64,000 nucleotides of DNA from Ktedonobacter sp. SOSP1-85 (lineage in GTDB: Bacteria; Chloroflexota; Ktedonobacteria; Ktedonobacterales; Ktedonobacteraceae). This document shows, piece after piece, positions 17,381 to 26,991 of this stretch (positions are counted from its first letter, which is position 1; each line of letters opens with the position of its first letter). Under the pieces are notes generated by a model. That model saw only the letters and a program-made list of their open reading frames with translations. It was not told where the DNA came from and searched no databases. The position numbers were made by a program, and so were the translations under genes. Location of the stretch: positions 4,813,501 to 4,877,500 of the forward strand of contig NZ_BNJI01000001.1 in NCBI RefSeq assembly GCF_016587415.1, given 5' to 3'.

Positions 17381-19032
17381 ATGACTACTGTTTCCAGGCC
17401 ACGTGAAACCAGGCAGGAAGAGACCTACCAAGAGCCACAATACACCACCCGCGAGACCCTCTTGACCATGTTGGCGGTCCTCATGGTGATGCTACTGGCG
17501 TCTCTGGACCAAACTATCGTCTCTACTGCTACGCCTAGAATTATCGCCGATCTGCAAGGCTTCGACCGCTATACCTGGGTCTCGACCTCCTATCTCCTGG
17601 CCTCGACGGTGATGGTGCCGATCTATGGCAATTTTTCAGATATCTTTGGGCGTAAACCCATCTTCCTGGTGGGTGTCGTCATCTTTCTGACTGGTTCCGC
17701 ACTCTCCGGGGCAGCGCAGACGATGGATCAGCTTGTGCTCTTTCGCGCCTTCCAGGGCATTGGCGCGGGTGCACTCATGCCTATCGCTATCGCCATCGTT
17801 GCTGACCTCTTCGCGCCCCGTGAGCGTGCCAAGTGGCAGGGCGTCACGGGCGCGGTCTGGGGCCTCTCCTCTATCGTTGGTCCCACGGCAGGTGGCTGGA
17901 TTACCGAGCATACGACCTGGCGCTGGGTCTTCTACGTCAATCTGCCCATAGGTCTATTGGCAATGCTTGTGCTGATCTTCCTCATGCCCCGCTCAAGCAG
18001 ACAAGCAAGAAGCCAAAGATTGACTACCTGGGCGCGGCATTACTCATCGCCACGGCGCTCCCGCTGCTGCTCGGTTTCTCCTGGGCTGGCTCGGAGTACG
18101 CCTGGAGCTCACCCATTATCCTGGGACTCTTCGCCCTGGCTCTCTGCGTCGGCTGTGTCTTCGTGCTCTATGAGACCATTGTGCAACGCGAGGGCGGACA
18201 GCCTATCATTGAGCCTTCGCTCTTTCGCAATGGCATCTTCACCATCTCGACCATCGCCACGGTTATCTTTAGCATGGCGCTCTTTGGTAGCACCTTCTTT
18301 ATCCCGCTCTTTGTCCAGGGCGTAGTGGGCACCACCGCTACCAGTAGCGGCCTCGTCCTGACGCCGTTGATGCTGACCTCAGTTGTAGGCAGCGTCATCT
18401 CGGGTCAGCTCGTAGCCCGCACCGGGCGCTACAAGTGGGCCGCCATTAGTGGCATGCTGATTGGTATCGCGGGCTCCTGGCTGCTCATGCGCCTGGATAT
18501 CAATGCCAGCGACAGTGATGTGCTCCTCGCTATGATCATGCTTGGTCTGGGTATGGGAACCAGCATGTCTCTCTACACGCTCATCGTGCAGAATGCCCTG
18601 CCGCATAAGATCGGTCAGGCCACTTCCTCACTGATCTTCTTCCGCTCCATTGGAGGTACTATCGCCCTTGCCGCCATGGGCTCTGTCATGAATGCCAGCT
18701 ACCTCCCTGCCTTCCATAGCGCCCTCCCCGATGCCAACAAAGAGGTCTTGCCCGCCGGGACCCTCCACTTTTTCGACAACCCTCAGATCCTGCTCTCCGA
18801 GCAGATGCAGAGCCGCGTCCATGCCGGACTCTCCGCGCTTGGTCCAGCGGGCCAGGATCTCTACATTCAGCTCATGCAAGCTGTCAAGATCGGCCTTACC
18901 CAGGGCATTCACCAGATCTTCCTGCTTTGCACTCTGCTACTCTGCGCTGGCCTGCTCGTCGTCGTCTTCCTCAAAGAAATTCCCCTGCGTGGCAAAAAAA
19001 CGACAGAGAAACCCGAACCCCTGCACCTCTAA
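17381..19032 (+). CDS. DHA2-type (EmrB/QacA) MFS drug exporter, frameshifted
   Basis: Two frames together encode one 14-helix MFS exporter of about 550 residues. The first frame carries YGNFSDIFGRKPIFLVG (motif A) and GWITEHTTWRWVFYVNLPIG (motif C and beyond). At 17987-17990 a run of four C stands where five would keep the frame (MPPLKQTSKKPK). After it the second frame runs to 19032. A single lesion in a homopolymer may be a sequencing error or a true inactivation. The start at 17381 equals that of the stump at 5301. Confidence 0.8.
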
Positions 19033-19082
19033 CAGGAAGGAGATGCCAGCTTCCTCATGGGGGCAGGCATCTCCTTCCTGTT
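19031..19082 (+). terminator. Terminator behind the MFS gene
   Basis: AACAGGAAGGAGATGCC at 19031-19047 pairs perfectly with 19066-19082, overlapping the stop codon region. The 17-bp stem is strong, though the T-tract is short. Confidence 0.65.
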
Positions 19083-19084
19083 AT

Positions 19085-19308
19085 TCACATGTTTGTCGAG
19101 CCGCCTTCGGGCATCTCTTTGCTTTCTGCACCGAGCAGGAATTCTGCCGGGGCCACTAGGCCATCAGATCCCTCAAACTGGCTCAATGCCTGCCTCACCT
19201 CCTCCAATAGATGGAGTTGCTCAGTATGCTGAGACGCTTCATTGCACCGGCGATCAACCTGCTGGCTGTCGATTGCAGGAACACATTGAGCGAAGTGTAA
19301 TGGGACTG
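19085..19308 (-). pseudogene. 3' remnant, possibly of a SAM methyltransferase
   Basis: A minus-strand frame ends with LLEEVRQALSQFEGSDG and continues with LVAPAEFLLGAESK before its stop. Such an ending is common in class I SAM-dependent methyltransferases. No start or upstream domain remains. Confidence 0.4.
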
Positions 19309-19558
19309 AGAAGGAAGAGCACGAGCCTATCCTTCTCCTTGTATAAGTAGTGCTTTAGCATACTGGTAAAAGACAAGTCTTTCAAGGAGATGGGCAAACC
19401 GCAACGAAAATACATGCCTATACTCAATGCCTCAGATTTTTCTCCTCACCCTTCACAAGCTTCCTCAAACGAGTAATAAAGCAAATAAGATAAAAACATG
19501 CAAAAAAATGATTTTTATATATTTATCTATAAAAAACACAGAATAAGGAGGGGCAAAT
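19309..19558. other. AT-rich leader
   Basis: No gene is visible. The last 60 bases are very AT-rich and probably contain the promoter of the next gene; AGGAGGGG precedes its ATG. Confidence 0.4.
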
Positions 19559-20012
19559 ATGCCTGAGATTTTAATTTCTCGCAAGTTTCGTTATGATCTG
19601 AGTGAACTACATACGAGACGAAAGAAAAATGAGATTACAGAAGAAGACTTCAGTATTCAACATGATGCCTTAATTGCTCAGGAAGCAAAATTGCAGGAAG
19701 CGGCAGGCTCACTTCTTCTTGCCAAAGAGTTAGAGGCAGTAGATGCTGATATCGAAGCGTCTATTGAAAAAAGTTTCAAGAAGAAGAGCTAGAAGAGACC
19801 GAGCGCGCCATGAGAGAACGCTTCGCCAGAGCCGCTGAAAAGCGACGTATTGAGCAGGAGAAAATGCAAAGCAGGATGCCATAGAGAAGGAAAACAAAAA
19901 GAGGATAGAGGAACGCTCTCGATTTCGCTCCACCATTGATACCTATGTGAACGATCTCGAAGAGGATACGAATCGCTGGCAACGATTGGGTAGTGACTCT
20001 ATTGAGAAGTGA
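19559..20012 (+). pseudogene. Coiled-coil protein gene broken into three frames
   Basis: The first frame (19559-19792, 77 residues) is highly charged and helical. At about 19775-19785 the coding sense moves to another frame (EELEETERAMRERFARAAEK), and at about 19862 to a third (KENKKRIEERSRFRSTID), which runs to a stop at 20012. Both changes equal loss of one base near an A-run. The original protein would have had about 150 residues, mainly coiled coil. Function is unknown. Because lesions of the same kind occur elsewhere in the window, sequencing error is possible. Confidence 0.6.
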
Positions 20013-20134
20013 TATATAAGGGAGTCACTACCCCAATGTGAGCACTGGTACAAAACTACTTGAGCCAACCGCTTCACATCTGGGGTATCAGCAGAGAAGA
20101 GCGTAAATAACAACGAGATCTACACCCCTTTGAG

Positions 20135-20192
20135 GGGTCACAAGATTACGGCGGGCTTAGCGTATGTTTTGCCCGCCGTAATCTTGTGACCC
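20135..20192. repeat. Perfect inverted repeat, 22-bp arms
   Basis: Arms 20135-20156 and 20171-20192 are perfect inverted copies with a 14-base loop. The outer ends read GGGTC and GACCC, as in the palindrome at 40847. It lies just behind the beta-propeller gene on the minus strand and may end its transcript. Confidence 0.75.
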
Positions 20193-20213
20193 TATCATGG
20201 CACCATTTCTTCC

Positions 20214-21722
20214 TCATTGCGCCTGGACCTGCACGGGCGTTGCGTGCTGCGTAGCGGTCCCAGGATAGATCACAAGGTAGCGGCGTGGCATGTTGTTCTG
20301 CCCCTGCACGACTTGTCGGATCGGACCGACGGTGTTGACAATAGCGGCGCCTGCCGCGTTCGTCGTGAAGACCTCCAGCGGCTCCAGCGTGCCGTTGCCA
20401 TTCGGATCTGAGGAGAGCGCAAGCACATAGGATTGCTTAGGGGCGAGCCCGGTCACGGCTGCTTGCAGTACCTGCACCTGCCCTTGATCAAACAGCGAGG
20501 CACTGGTAGGGGCTTGCTGCCCGGCTGCCAGTTTTGCCGGCTTGCCATTCTTTAGTGGCACGAGCGAGAGATGCGTGGCTTGTTTAGCGATGCCAAGCGA
20601 AGTGAGGCCCTGCGTACCAGTGCCGCTCGGCACGGCATTGGGCACGTACGTGATCGCCTGACACCCTTGCCCAATCGGGCTTTTCCCTACCACCTGGTTG
20701 GTCAGCGTATTAATGGCAACCAGGTTATCTCCGTTTTCAAGCCCGACATAGATCCGTGTTCCATCGCCGGACGGCCAGATCCCATGTGGCAACGCGCCGA
20801 CCGGAATGGTCGCGACTTGAGCGAAGTTGTCGGTGCGGAATACCTTGACCTCGTTGAGCCCACCGATGGTGATATAGGCAAACGTGCCGTGGGCATTGTG
20901 GACGATATTGACATGGTTGGTAATCGGTCCCGTGTCAAGTGTTTTCAACATCGAGAAAGGTGGCTGGCCATCGAACACCTGCACCCTACCCGTGTCCTTC
21001 AATGTGTACCAGACCTGTTTACCGTCCGGCGTCGCCGCAATATTTGGGCAGAACGGGCTTGCCTGGGGGATCCGCTTGATAACCTTGTGATCGGTGACCG
21101 TGATCACGTCGGTCTCAGGAGTGAAGGAGGAGCAGACATAGCCGTATTTGTCATCGGGGGAAAAAATCGTCATGCCTGGTCCATTCGCCACGGTGATGCG
21201 GGTCTTCTCCTGATACGTGGCGCCATCAAGAACGGAGACGTAGTTCTCGCCACGGACGGTCACCCAGGCCTCCTTCCCATCTGGCGTGTAGAACGCTTCA
21301 TGAGGCGAGCGTCCGACATAGGTGACGTGTTTCACGGTATTGGTTGCCGTGTCGATGAAGGCAACGGAATTCGAGGCGATCGAAACGACCAGGAGGGTGC
21401 GATGATCGGGTGAGAAGCCCATGCCATGCACGAGCAACTGCCCTGTATACAGTGGGTTGAGATTGGCTGGGGTTGGGGCTCCCAGATTAATGACACCCAG
21501 GAGCTTGTTGTCGACCGGATCGGTGACGGTGACGGTGTTTGACCATTGGTCCGCAGTATAGACGCGGTCTCGGTGGCTGAGGGCTATATCTGGAGAGGTT
21601 GGTGTCCCAAACGGAACCTGCCCCGCCCAGGCGATTGGGGGAGAGACAGAGGCCGTGGGAATAAGCGATGCCATAACCAGGGTCATGGTAATCAGCACAA
21701 TACTAAAAAAGCTGCGTTTCAT
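20214..21722 (-). CDS. Secreted YVTN-type beta-propeller protein
   Basis: The protein has 502 residues. A Sec signal peptide (MKRSFFSIVLITMTLVMASL) is followed by repeated propeller blades with YVTN-like turns, for example DQWSNTVTVTDP, SNSVAFIDTATNTV and GENYVSVLDGATY. The last 120 residues form a separate domain. Such propellers occur in extracellular lactonase-like and surface proteins; enzymatic activity cannot be inferred. The ATG at 21722 is chosen because GGAG precedes it; an upstream start would spoil the signal peptide. It is followed upstream on the same strand by the DUF305 gene, a common neighbour type in metal-stress loci. Confidence 0.75.
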   Translation of the reverse strand: MKRSFFSIVLITMTLVMASLIPTASVSPPIAWAGQVPFGTPTSPDIALSHRDRVYTADQWSNTVTVTDPVDNKLLGVINLGAPTPANLNPLYTGQLLVHGMGFSPDHRTLLVVSIASNSVAFIDTATNTVKHVTYVGRSPHEAFYTPDGKEAWVTVRGENYVSVLDGATYQEKTRITVANGPGMTIFSPDDKYGYVCSSFTPETDVITVTDHKVIKRIPQASPFCPNIAATPDGKQVWYTLKDTGRVQVFDGQPPFSMLKTLDTGPITNHVNIVHNAHGTFAYITIGGLNEVKVFRTDNFAQVATIPVGALPHGIWPSGDGTRIYVGLENGDNLVAINTLTNQVVGKSPIGQGCQAITYVPNAVPSGTGTQGLTSLGIAKQATHLSLVPLKNGKPAKLAAGQQAPTSASLFDQGQVQVLQAAVTGLAPKQSYVLALSSDPNGNGTLEPLEVFTTNAAGAAIVNTVGPIRQVVQGQNNMPRRYLVIYPGTATQHATPVQVQAQ

Positions 21723-21829
21723 GCGGATACTCCTATTTGTTACAGATACCGCATAAATGTACAATACGAAGATAGCCGTTATATGCTGATCAAAGATAGC
21801 TCATGGGACAACGACTCAGACGAAGGAGG

Positions 21830-22597
21830 TCACCCACGCTCGCCGAGTTGCATCGCGACGATCTCCTGCTGCTGGGTAGCGATGATTTCCTGAGCAAGGC
21901 CGCGAAGAGGCTCATCATTCCCATACATCAGCTCGGCTTTTGCCATATCGATGGCGCCCTGATGATGCGGCACCATCATGGCGACGAAATCTCTATCCAC
22001 GTCACCGGATGGTTTGATCTTCATCCCTACCATCATTTTGGCCATTGCCGCATTGTTCTTGGCGAAGAACGGCCCCTCATCCTGGCTGGTGAACTGGGAG
22101 GAAGATGTAGGAATATCAACGAGTGTGAGCCGCATCGTAGCAATATCCTCTTGCTGAGTGACGATGATTTCCTGAGCAATGGCGCGGAGTTTCTCGTTAT
22201 GCCCATAGCTCAGTTCGGCTTTTGCCATGTCGATGGCGCCCTGATGATGCGGCACCATCATGGCGACGAAGTCTCTATCCACGTCACCAGATGGTTTGAT
22301 CTTCATCCCTACCATCATTTTGGCCATTGCCGCATTATTCTTGGCGAAGAACGACATTTCCTCAGCATTCGAAGAGGGTGTCGTGTTGCTAAGGGTGATG
22401 CCAATGATGAGAGCGGTGGCAAGAAGTAACACCCCTAAACCGAACACCATCCAGTGAAAGAGAGGCACGCTGCCTCTCAGCCTGTCCATAGTCGTTGCTC
22501 GTGAAGGTTCATCACACTGCTCGGCTGCACGTAGACGCGCTTCAGCTCGTCGCTGCCCGCGAGTTCCAAGGACGTCTATTGATCGCCTTCTTTCCAT
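21830..22597 (-). CDS. Membrane-anchored protein with two DUF305 domains
   Basis: The protein has 255 residues. After a basic cytoplasmic part, one membrane helix (FGLGVLLLATALIIGITL) leads to two DUF305 units. Each contains FVAMMVPHHQGAIDMAKAEL, the His-rich motif of this ferritin-like four-helix family. The two units share about 45 nearly identical residues and long identical DNA, so the duplication is recent. DUF305 proteins are found with copper and other metal-handling genes, but no reaction is established. GAGGAGG stands five bases before the ATG; a GTG one codon earlier is less likely. Confidence 0.85.
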   Translation of the reverse strand: MERRRSIDVLGTRGQRRAEARLRAAEQCDEPSRATTMDRLRGSVPLFHWMVFGLGVLLLATALIIGITLSNTTPSSNAEEMSFFAKNNAAMAKMMVGMKIKPSGDVDRDFVAMMVPHHQGAIDMAKAELSYGHNEKLRAIAQEIIVTQQEDIATMRLTLVDIPTSSSQFTSQDEGPFFAKNNAAMAKMMVGMKIKPSGDVDRDFVAMMVPHHQGAIDMAKAELMYGNDEPLRGLAQEIIATQQQEIVAMQLGERG

Positions 22598-23188
22598 CAC
22601 ATCCTCCTCTTGTCTCCTTCGGGAACGTACAGATCCTCTACATCGTCTGTAAGCAGGAACGTCCTCATCCTTGAGCTCTCCCCATCGGCGCAGGAATACG
22701 ACAAAACGCTAGAAGGCTCTTCGCATGGCCTTGATCTTCCTCTCTATGGCCATCCCTGTAATCTGCGAGTGCTCCAACAAGAAGAATAGTTGATGAGAGC
22801 AAGAGACGTGCCACCTGATTTACGCGAATCATCTGCCAGACCTATCGAGCCATGAAACGCATAAACCATTCTGCTGGTGGGAGGTAACGATTTTGCTTCC
22901 ACGTCCCTTTTCTCTTCCTGGCTTTGTCATTCAAGGGTTTCCGCCTTACTCATGTAGAGCTTTATTCTCGAACGATAGAGCGAGGGATAGAATATTACAG
23001 TGAAATGGTTTTCAGGTTTTTCGCTTCTCTGGTCACGAGATTTACCATAATCCTGCAGCCAAATCCTACGATCTGTTTGTGTACCTTATGGATTGAGAGA
23101 GAATGGGAGCCAGCAAACTGGTAACGTCTCCCCGTCAGCAGCCCCTCCTCTCATCTCGACCTGGACGGTGAAAATACGGGAGAAGGGC
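22598..23188. other. Interval with degenerate frames
   Basis: I cannot support a gene. Around 22924-23095 two overlapping frames read as pieces of one protein (THVELYSRTIERGIEYY and GHEIYHNPAAKSYDLFVYL), probably a decayed gene of unknown family. Confidence 0.35.
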
Positions 23189-23715
23189 ATGGAGCAAGTT
23201 AAGGAGCCACAAGGCAAGAAGGCATGTGCGCAGTGCAGCAAAGAGAAAAACCTCATTGAATTTTATCGCACAAAAAAACGGGGCTGATGGGCGGATGAAA
23301 ATGTGCATCCAATGTTTCAAGAAGAATAAAGAGGAACGCCAACGACGTGAACATGAGGAATGGGAACGTCGACGCTGCGAACGCGAGGCACAATTACAGG
23401 AGGAACGTGAGCGGCAAGAGCGCCTGGAGGTTTATGAACGCGAGCGCCAGGCGAAACGACAGGCAGAAATGGTAACTGATCTACCATGTGGTTCTGCCCA
23501 CGGGATGCGCACCAATGTGTCTACTTGTCAACCCCTTGGGAGGAGGCGAGCCGGAGGCTCATCAAGCATCCTTGCGAGCTTGAGGCCTGGTGGATGCGCT
23601 GAAATGCCGGTTTCAGCCAGGAGCGTGGAGCAAGCGATCCCGAGAGCAGCGACCCTTGACTGGGGTGGAAAGACTTGCAGAACGAGAGCGAGCGGGAGAT
23701 GGTGACGCTCTTCAA
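23189..23715 (+). pseudogene. Zinc-ribbon coiled-coil gene, 5' part, split by the intron nest
   Basis: The gene starts at ATG 23189 after AGAAGG. The N-terminus has a four-Cys pattern: ACAQCSKEKN and, about 25 residues on, MCIQCFKK. A highly charged coiled coil follows. The frame breaks in an A7 run at about 23270 and again later; the last part, in a third frame, reads GVERLAERERAGDGDALQ up to 23715. The remaining 16 codons lie at 35941-35991, beyond a 12.2-kb antisense block of introns. The family resembles HNH-associated zinc ribbons, but no nuclease motif is visible. Confidence 0.55.
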
Positions 23716-23786
23716 GTAGAGTGGGGAGCGGTTGTCCAGGAACTGGATCACCCGTCACCCCCTCTCAGAACCGGACGTGCTCGTTT

Positions 23787-25012
23787 TCAAGTATCCGGCT
23801 CGCCCTTTACGTGTTTCTTGAAAAATCCTTTATCAGGAAGGGTTCCCTGATGGAGTCGTTGATGGCAAGATCGGCAGAGGACCAGCGTTTTCCTGTTGCG
23901 AGCCGCCATCAACTGCTGCCAGAAAGCTTTTCCTTTCGCAACATCTTTCATTTTTCGTATGTGATGGATCTCAAATGGTCCTGCTGTAGTTTCACAATAT
24001 TCACACTGCTTTTTGTTCAGCCGTTTGATAATCTCCGAATGGCTGAGCGTCCACACGAAAATATTGGGTGAAACATCAAGTCGAGGGTCGTTGGGAAATG
24101 GCGCTTTGAGATCCTTAAGACGAAAAACTCTGATGGAGCGAGTCTTCTTTTCTCCGGGAACGGTAAGGACATAGCCGTCCTCTGTTTTGAGTCGCTTGGC
24201 AATAGCGCTCATCCCTGATTTGTGTTTGCAAGCCAGGGTCTTAAAGAGGCTTGCTCGCCAGATCAGAGCGAGTCGATGTAGCTCTTGTTTGACATTGCAA
24301 GCAAGAGCGTAGTAGTTCGCCAAGCCCCGGAGTTCTCCGTTGTAAGCAAGAATGATTTCGGCGTCACTGAGTGTTATCCATTTGTTCTTATGGATAGCTT
24401 TTATCGCTTCATAGTTTCCATACCCTTTTGAGGTACAGAACTTCTGAAGTTTTCCGGCGGGGATATGGAGTTGAAGTTGCTCAGACATCGATTTGTAGGT
24501 GGTATGGCGCGAGCCACGTTTCACCTTGATAACGCGGTCTCCTGAGTAGGTCTTCACTTCATACCCAACAAAGATGGTTCCTTGTTTACTGTGGCAGATG
24601 TGGGATTTTTCCTCTGCGATAGCCAGTTTGAGGGTTCCTTCAATGAAGGCTTTGACCTCTTGCCTGACGTTTTCTGCATCGGCGTGTGAACCGATGATAC
24701 CAATGCAGAAATCATCTGCGAAGCGACAATAGAACAGTCGTTTGTATCCCGCGTCGAACGGGTCCCCACTGGGGATCTGTTTTCTCAGTTGGTCGAGTTG
24801 CCGAATTTCCTCTTGGATGGTCTGAAGGTCTTGCTCTCCTCCCTCCTTTCCCTTCAGCCTATCCCATTTTGCCCGGAGCCGTTTAATTCTGTCTGAATAG
24901 CGATAGTACAGCAAGTTTTTCCCGCGTTTCTTTCCCCGATCAAACCGTCTCTTCAATCCTTTCATGAAGAGGTCCAGTTCGTGGAGATAGACATTTGCAA
25001 GGATGGGAGAGA
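23787..25012 (-). CDS. Intron A reverse transcriptase, C-terminal exon
   Basis: This exon continues with SPILANVYLHELDLFMKG, the catalytic FADD box in YCRFADDF, the maturase (domain X) region GELRGLANYYALACN, and an HNH-type endonuclease end with CEYC, HHIRKMKD and CRSCHQRLH. FADD replaces the usual YADD, which is tolerated in many group II enzymes. The stop lies inside domain V. The continuous frame that reaches 25280 upstream of this exon is intron B sequence and is not part of the protein. Confidence 0.85.
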
Positions 25013-25815
25013 GTCGAGTAGGAGCGGAGCGCACCTTCTCATCTCTCAATGAGCGTGTTTCTCTACTCCTCTCGCCAAACCGGACTGGATACTTTCGCAT
25101 CATCCGGCTTTCCCTCATTGCAATCGTTTGTGATCCCCGTTTTAGGGCAAGGCTACGTTGGGTTTTGATGATATCGGACATACATTTTAGTCCTCTCGTA
25201 CCCGTGTCGTTTCCTTGTACAATGACTGTGGCCCTTCGCCCTGTGCCGGACTGTTTTCCGGCTCCGACTACTACGGCCACTCCGCCACGCGATGATCACT
25301 TCAATCGCAGCTAATCCAGTCTGGGTCAACGTTCGACCTTTCGTCGTCTCAGATCGATCATCGCGTTTCCTACGTTCACACAGCAGTACGTGTTGCGTCT
25401 CGCCGTAGGCTCTCTCTTTACGCCCGTCAGGTACACACCCAGTACCCGCGACAACAGCCGATAGCTTAAACCCCTGTAGCTAGAGCGGTTTGGTCCCAAT
25501 CGATAGACCGTTTCATCCAGGCCAATTCATACCTCAATTACCTGCTGTCTCACACCATCTCCGTTATTTTCAGTGTGTTCAAGGTGAGGACGCTTCAAAC
25601 AAGAGTTCCTTGCGTAGCCATAGCGAATCTCAGGCTAGAGACCTCATACTGTAACGGAGTGCCAGTATTTCGTCCCGTGTTTTCTGGGCTTCAGACAAGT
25701 TGATGCTCATTGTCCCCTGCCTGCCAGATTAGCCTTAGCATCTTGGGGGAGATGCTACTTCGTCAATTGGATTTCTCCTTTCGTGAAGATTACTGCTGTA
25801 TGCTTCGTAGCGCAC
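25013..25815 (-). mobile_element. Group II intron B, ORF-less, inside the RT gene of A
   Basis: This 803-nt element starts GTGCGCTACG at 25815 and ends CTACTCGAC at 25013. Domain V is at 25077-25110 with a GAAA loop, followed by a domain VI hairpin. No reading frame of its own is seen. It interrupts codon Val (first base before, two after) of the conserved box GVPQGSIVSPILAN. Excision restores that box exactly, which fixes both borders. It must be served by a maturase made elsewhere. Confidence 0.9.
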
Positions 25816-26461
25816 CAATAGAACCTTGTGGTACACCGCTGTAGGTCGTATGGTACGTCCAGTCCTCTAAATAGCCAGCGTCGAGCATGGCCTGAATGAG
25901 GCGTAAAAAGCGGGTATCATCGATTTTCTTCTTGAGCAGATCAACCAGGAGCTCCTGATTGATCGTGTTGAAGTAATCGCGGATATCCATGTCTACGATC
26001 CATTTGATCGATCCCCAGTGCTCGCTGATTTGTTCCAGGGCCGTGTGGGGGGATCTCTTTGGCCGGAACCCATGTGAGCTATCCTCAAAGGTTGGCTCGT
26101 AGATCCGTTCCAGGATGATCCTGACCACTTCCTGGATCAATTTGTCGTTTCCAGAAGAGATACCGAGTGGGCGTTTCTTGCCATTCTTTTTTGGAATGAG
26201 GACTCTTCTGACAGGCTTGAACTGGTATGATCCGTTTTTGAGTTGTTTGATGATGGTTGCAACTCGTTCTTCTGAGAAACCATCCAATGTGACTTCATCT
26301 ACTCCGGGGGTGAGAGCACCCTTGTTGGCGTAAATGTTTGCATAGGCTTCATGCCACAATATTTGATCTTCCAGAAGACGAAACAATCCATTCAAGCACT
26401 TTCCCTGTTTCGAGATGTTTCCAAGCGCTTCTAATCTCCTAATCACTGTAGCGGATAGCAT
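25816..26461 (-). CDS. Intron A reverse transcriptase, N-terminal exon
   Basis: This exon encodes RT domains 0-4 up to TYSGVPQGSI. Family blocks are visible: GISSGNDKLIQEVVRIILE, SSHGFRPKRSPHTALEQI and WIVDMDIRDYF. The next base joins, after removal of intron B, to the exon at 25012, giving GSIVSPILANVYLHELD. The total spliced frame is 1,872 nt, or 623 residues. The start ATG at 26461 corresponds to 34308 in intron E. Read without splicing, the frame ends after nine foreign residues. Confidence 0.85.
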
Positions 26462-26991
26462 CAGCACATCCTCGCTTTCGGTTTATTATCAGCAACGTAA
26501 ACTCTTTCCCTTCCCCCAGGCAGCGGAGGTTTCGTGACTATTACTATTCACTTATCCTCTTGCCCGTATCGCATCCACGAGGCTACCCGTGTTGCGATCT
26601 GCGGAACCCATTACAGGCCCACCTTGGGTACTACGGAAATTCCGTACCCATGCAGGGATTGCTCCCTGTTTAGGGCATCCCGCATTTTCAGCAGAGTGAG
26701 ATCCGACGTGCTCCAGGCGTCCTGTTCGTCCTGTATTGCCCTCGTAGAAAGGGTCTGCCAACATCGATGGATAAGGGCGCATCTGCATTCTACGTCCTTA
26801 GATGCTGGACCCAACGTTTGTGTAGGATAGGCGGCCAGCGAGGTACTGCTTATTGCTTTGACCTGCCAGGAGCCTTCCTGGTGGTATCTCTGCCAGTCCT
26901 TTTCCGACCGTCGGGTAAGGAGACGATGTTGCCATCGTCCCCTCCCCTCAGAACTGCTCGTGAGAGTTCCCCCTCAAGCAGCTCAAGCCTT

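Noticed and set aside
20571..21413. Plus-strand frame of 280 residues
   Set aside because: It is a shadow of the beta-propeller gene, without ribosome site or motifs.
25013..25280. N-terminal part of the continuous minus-strand frame 23787-25280
   Set aside because: It is intron B ribozyme sequence, including its domain V; the RT coding part begins only at 25012.
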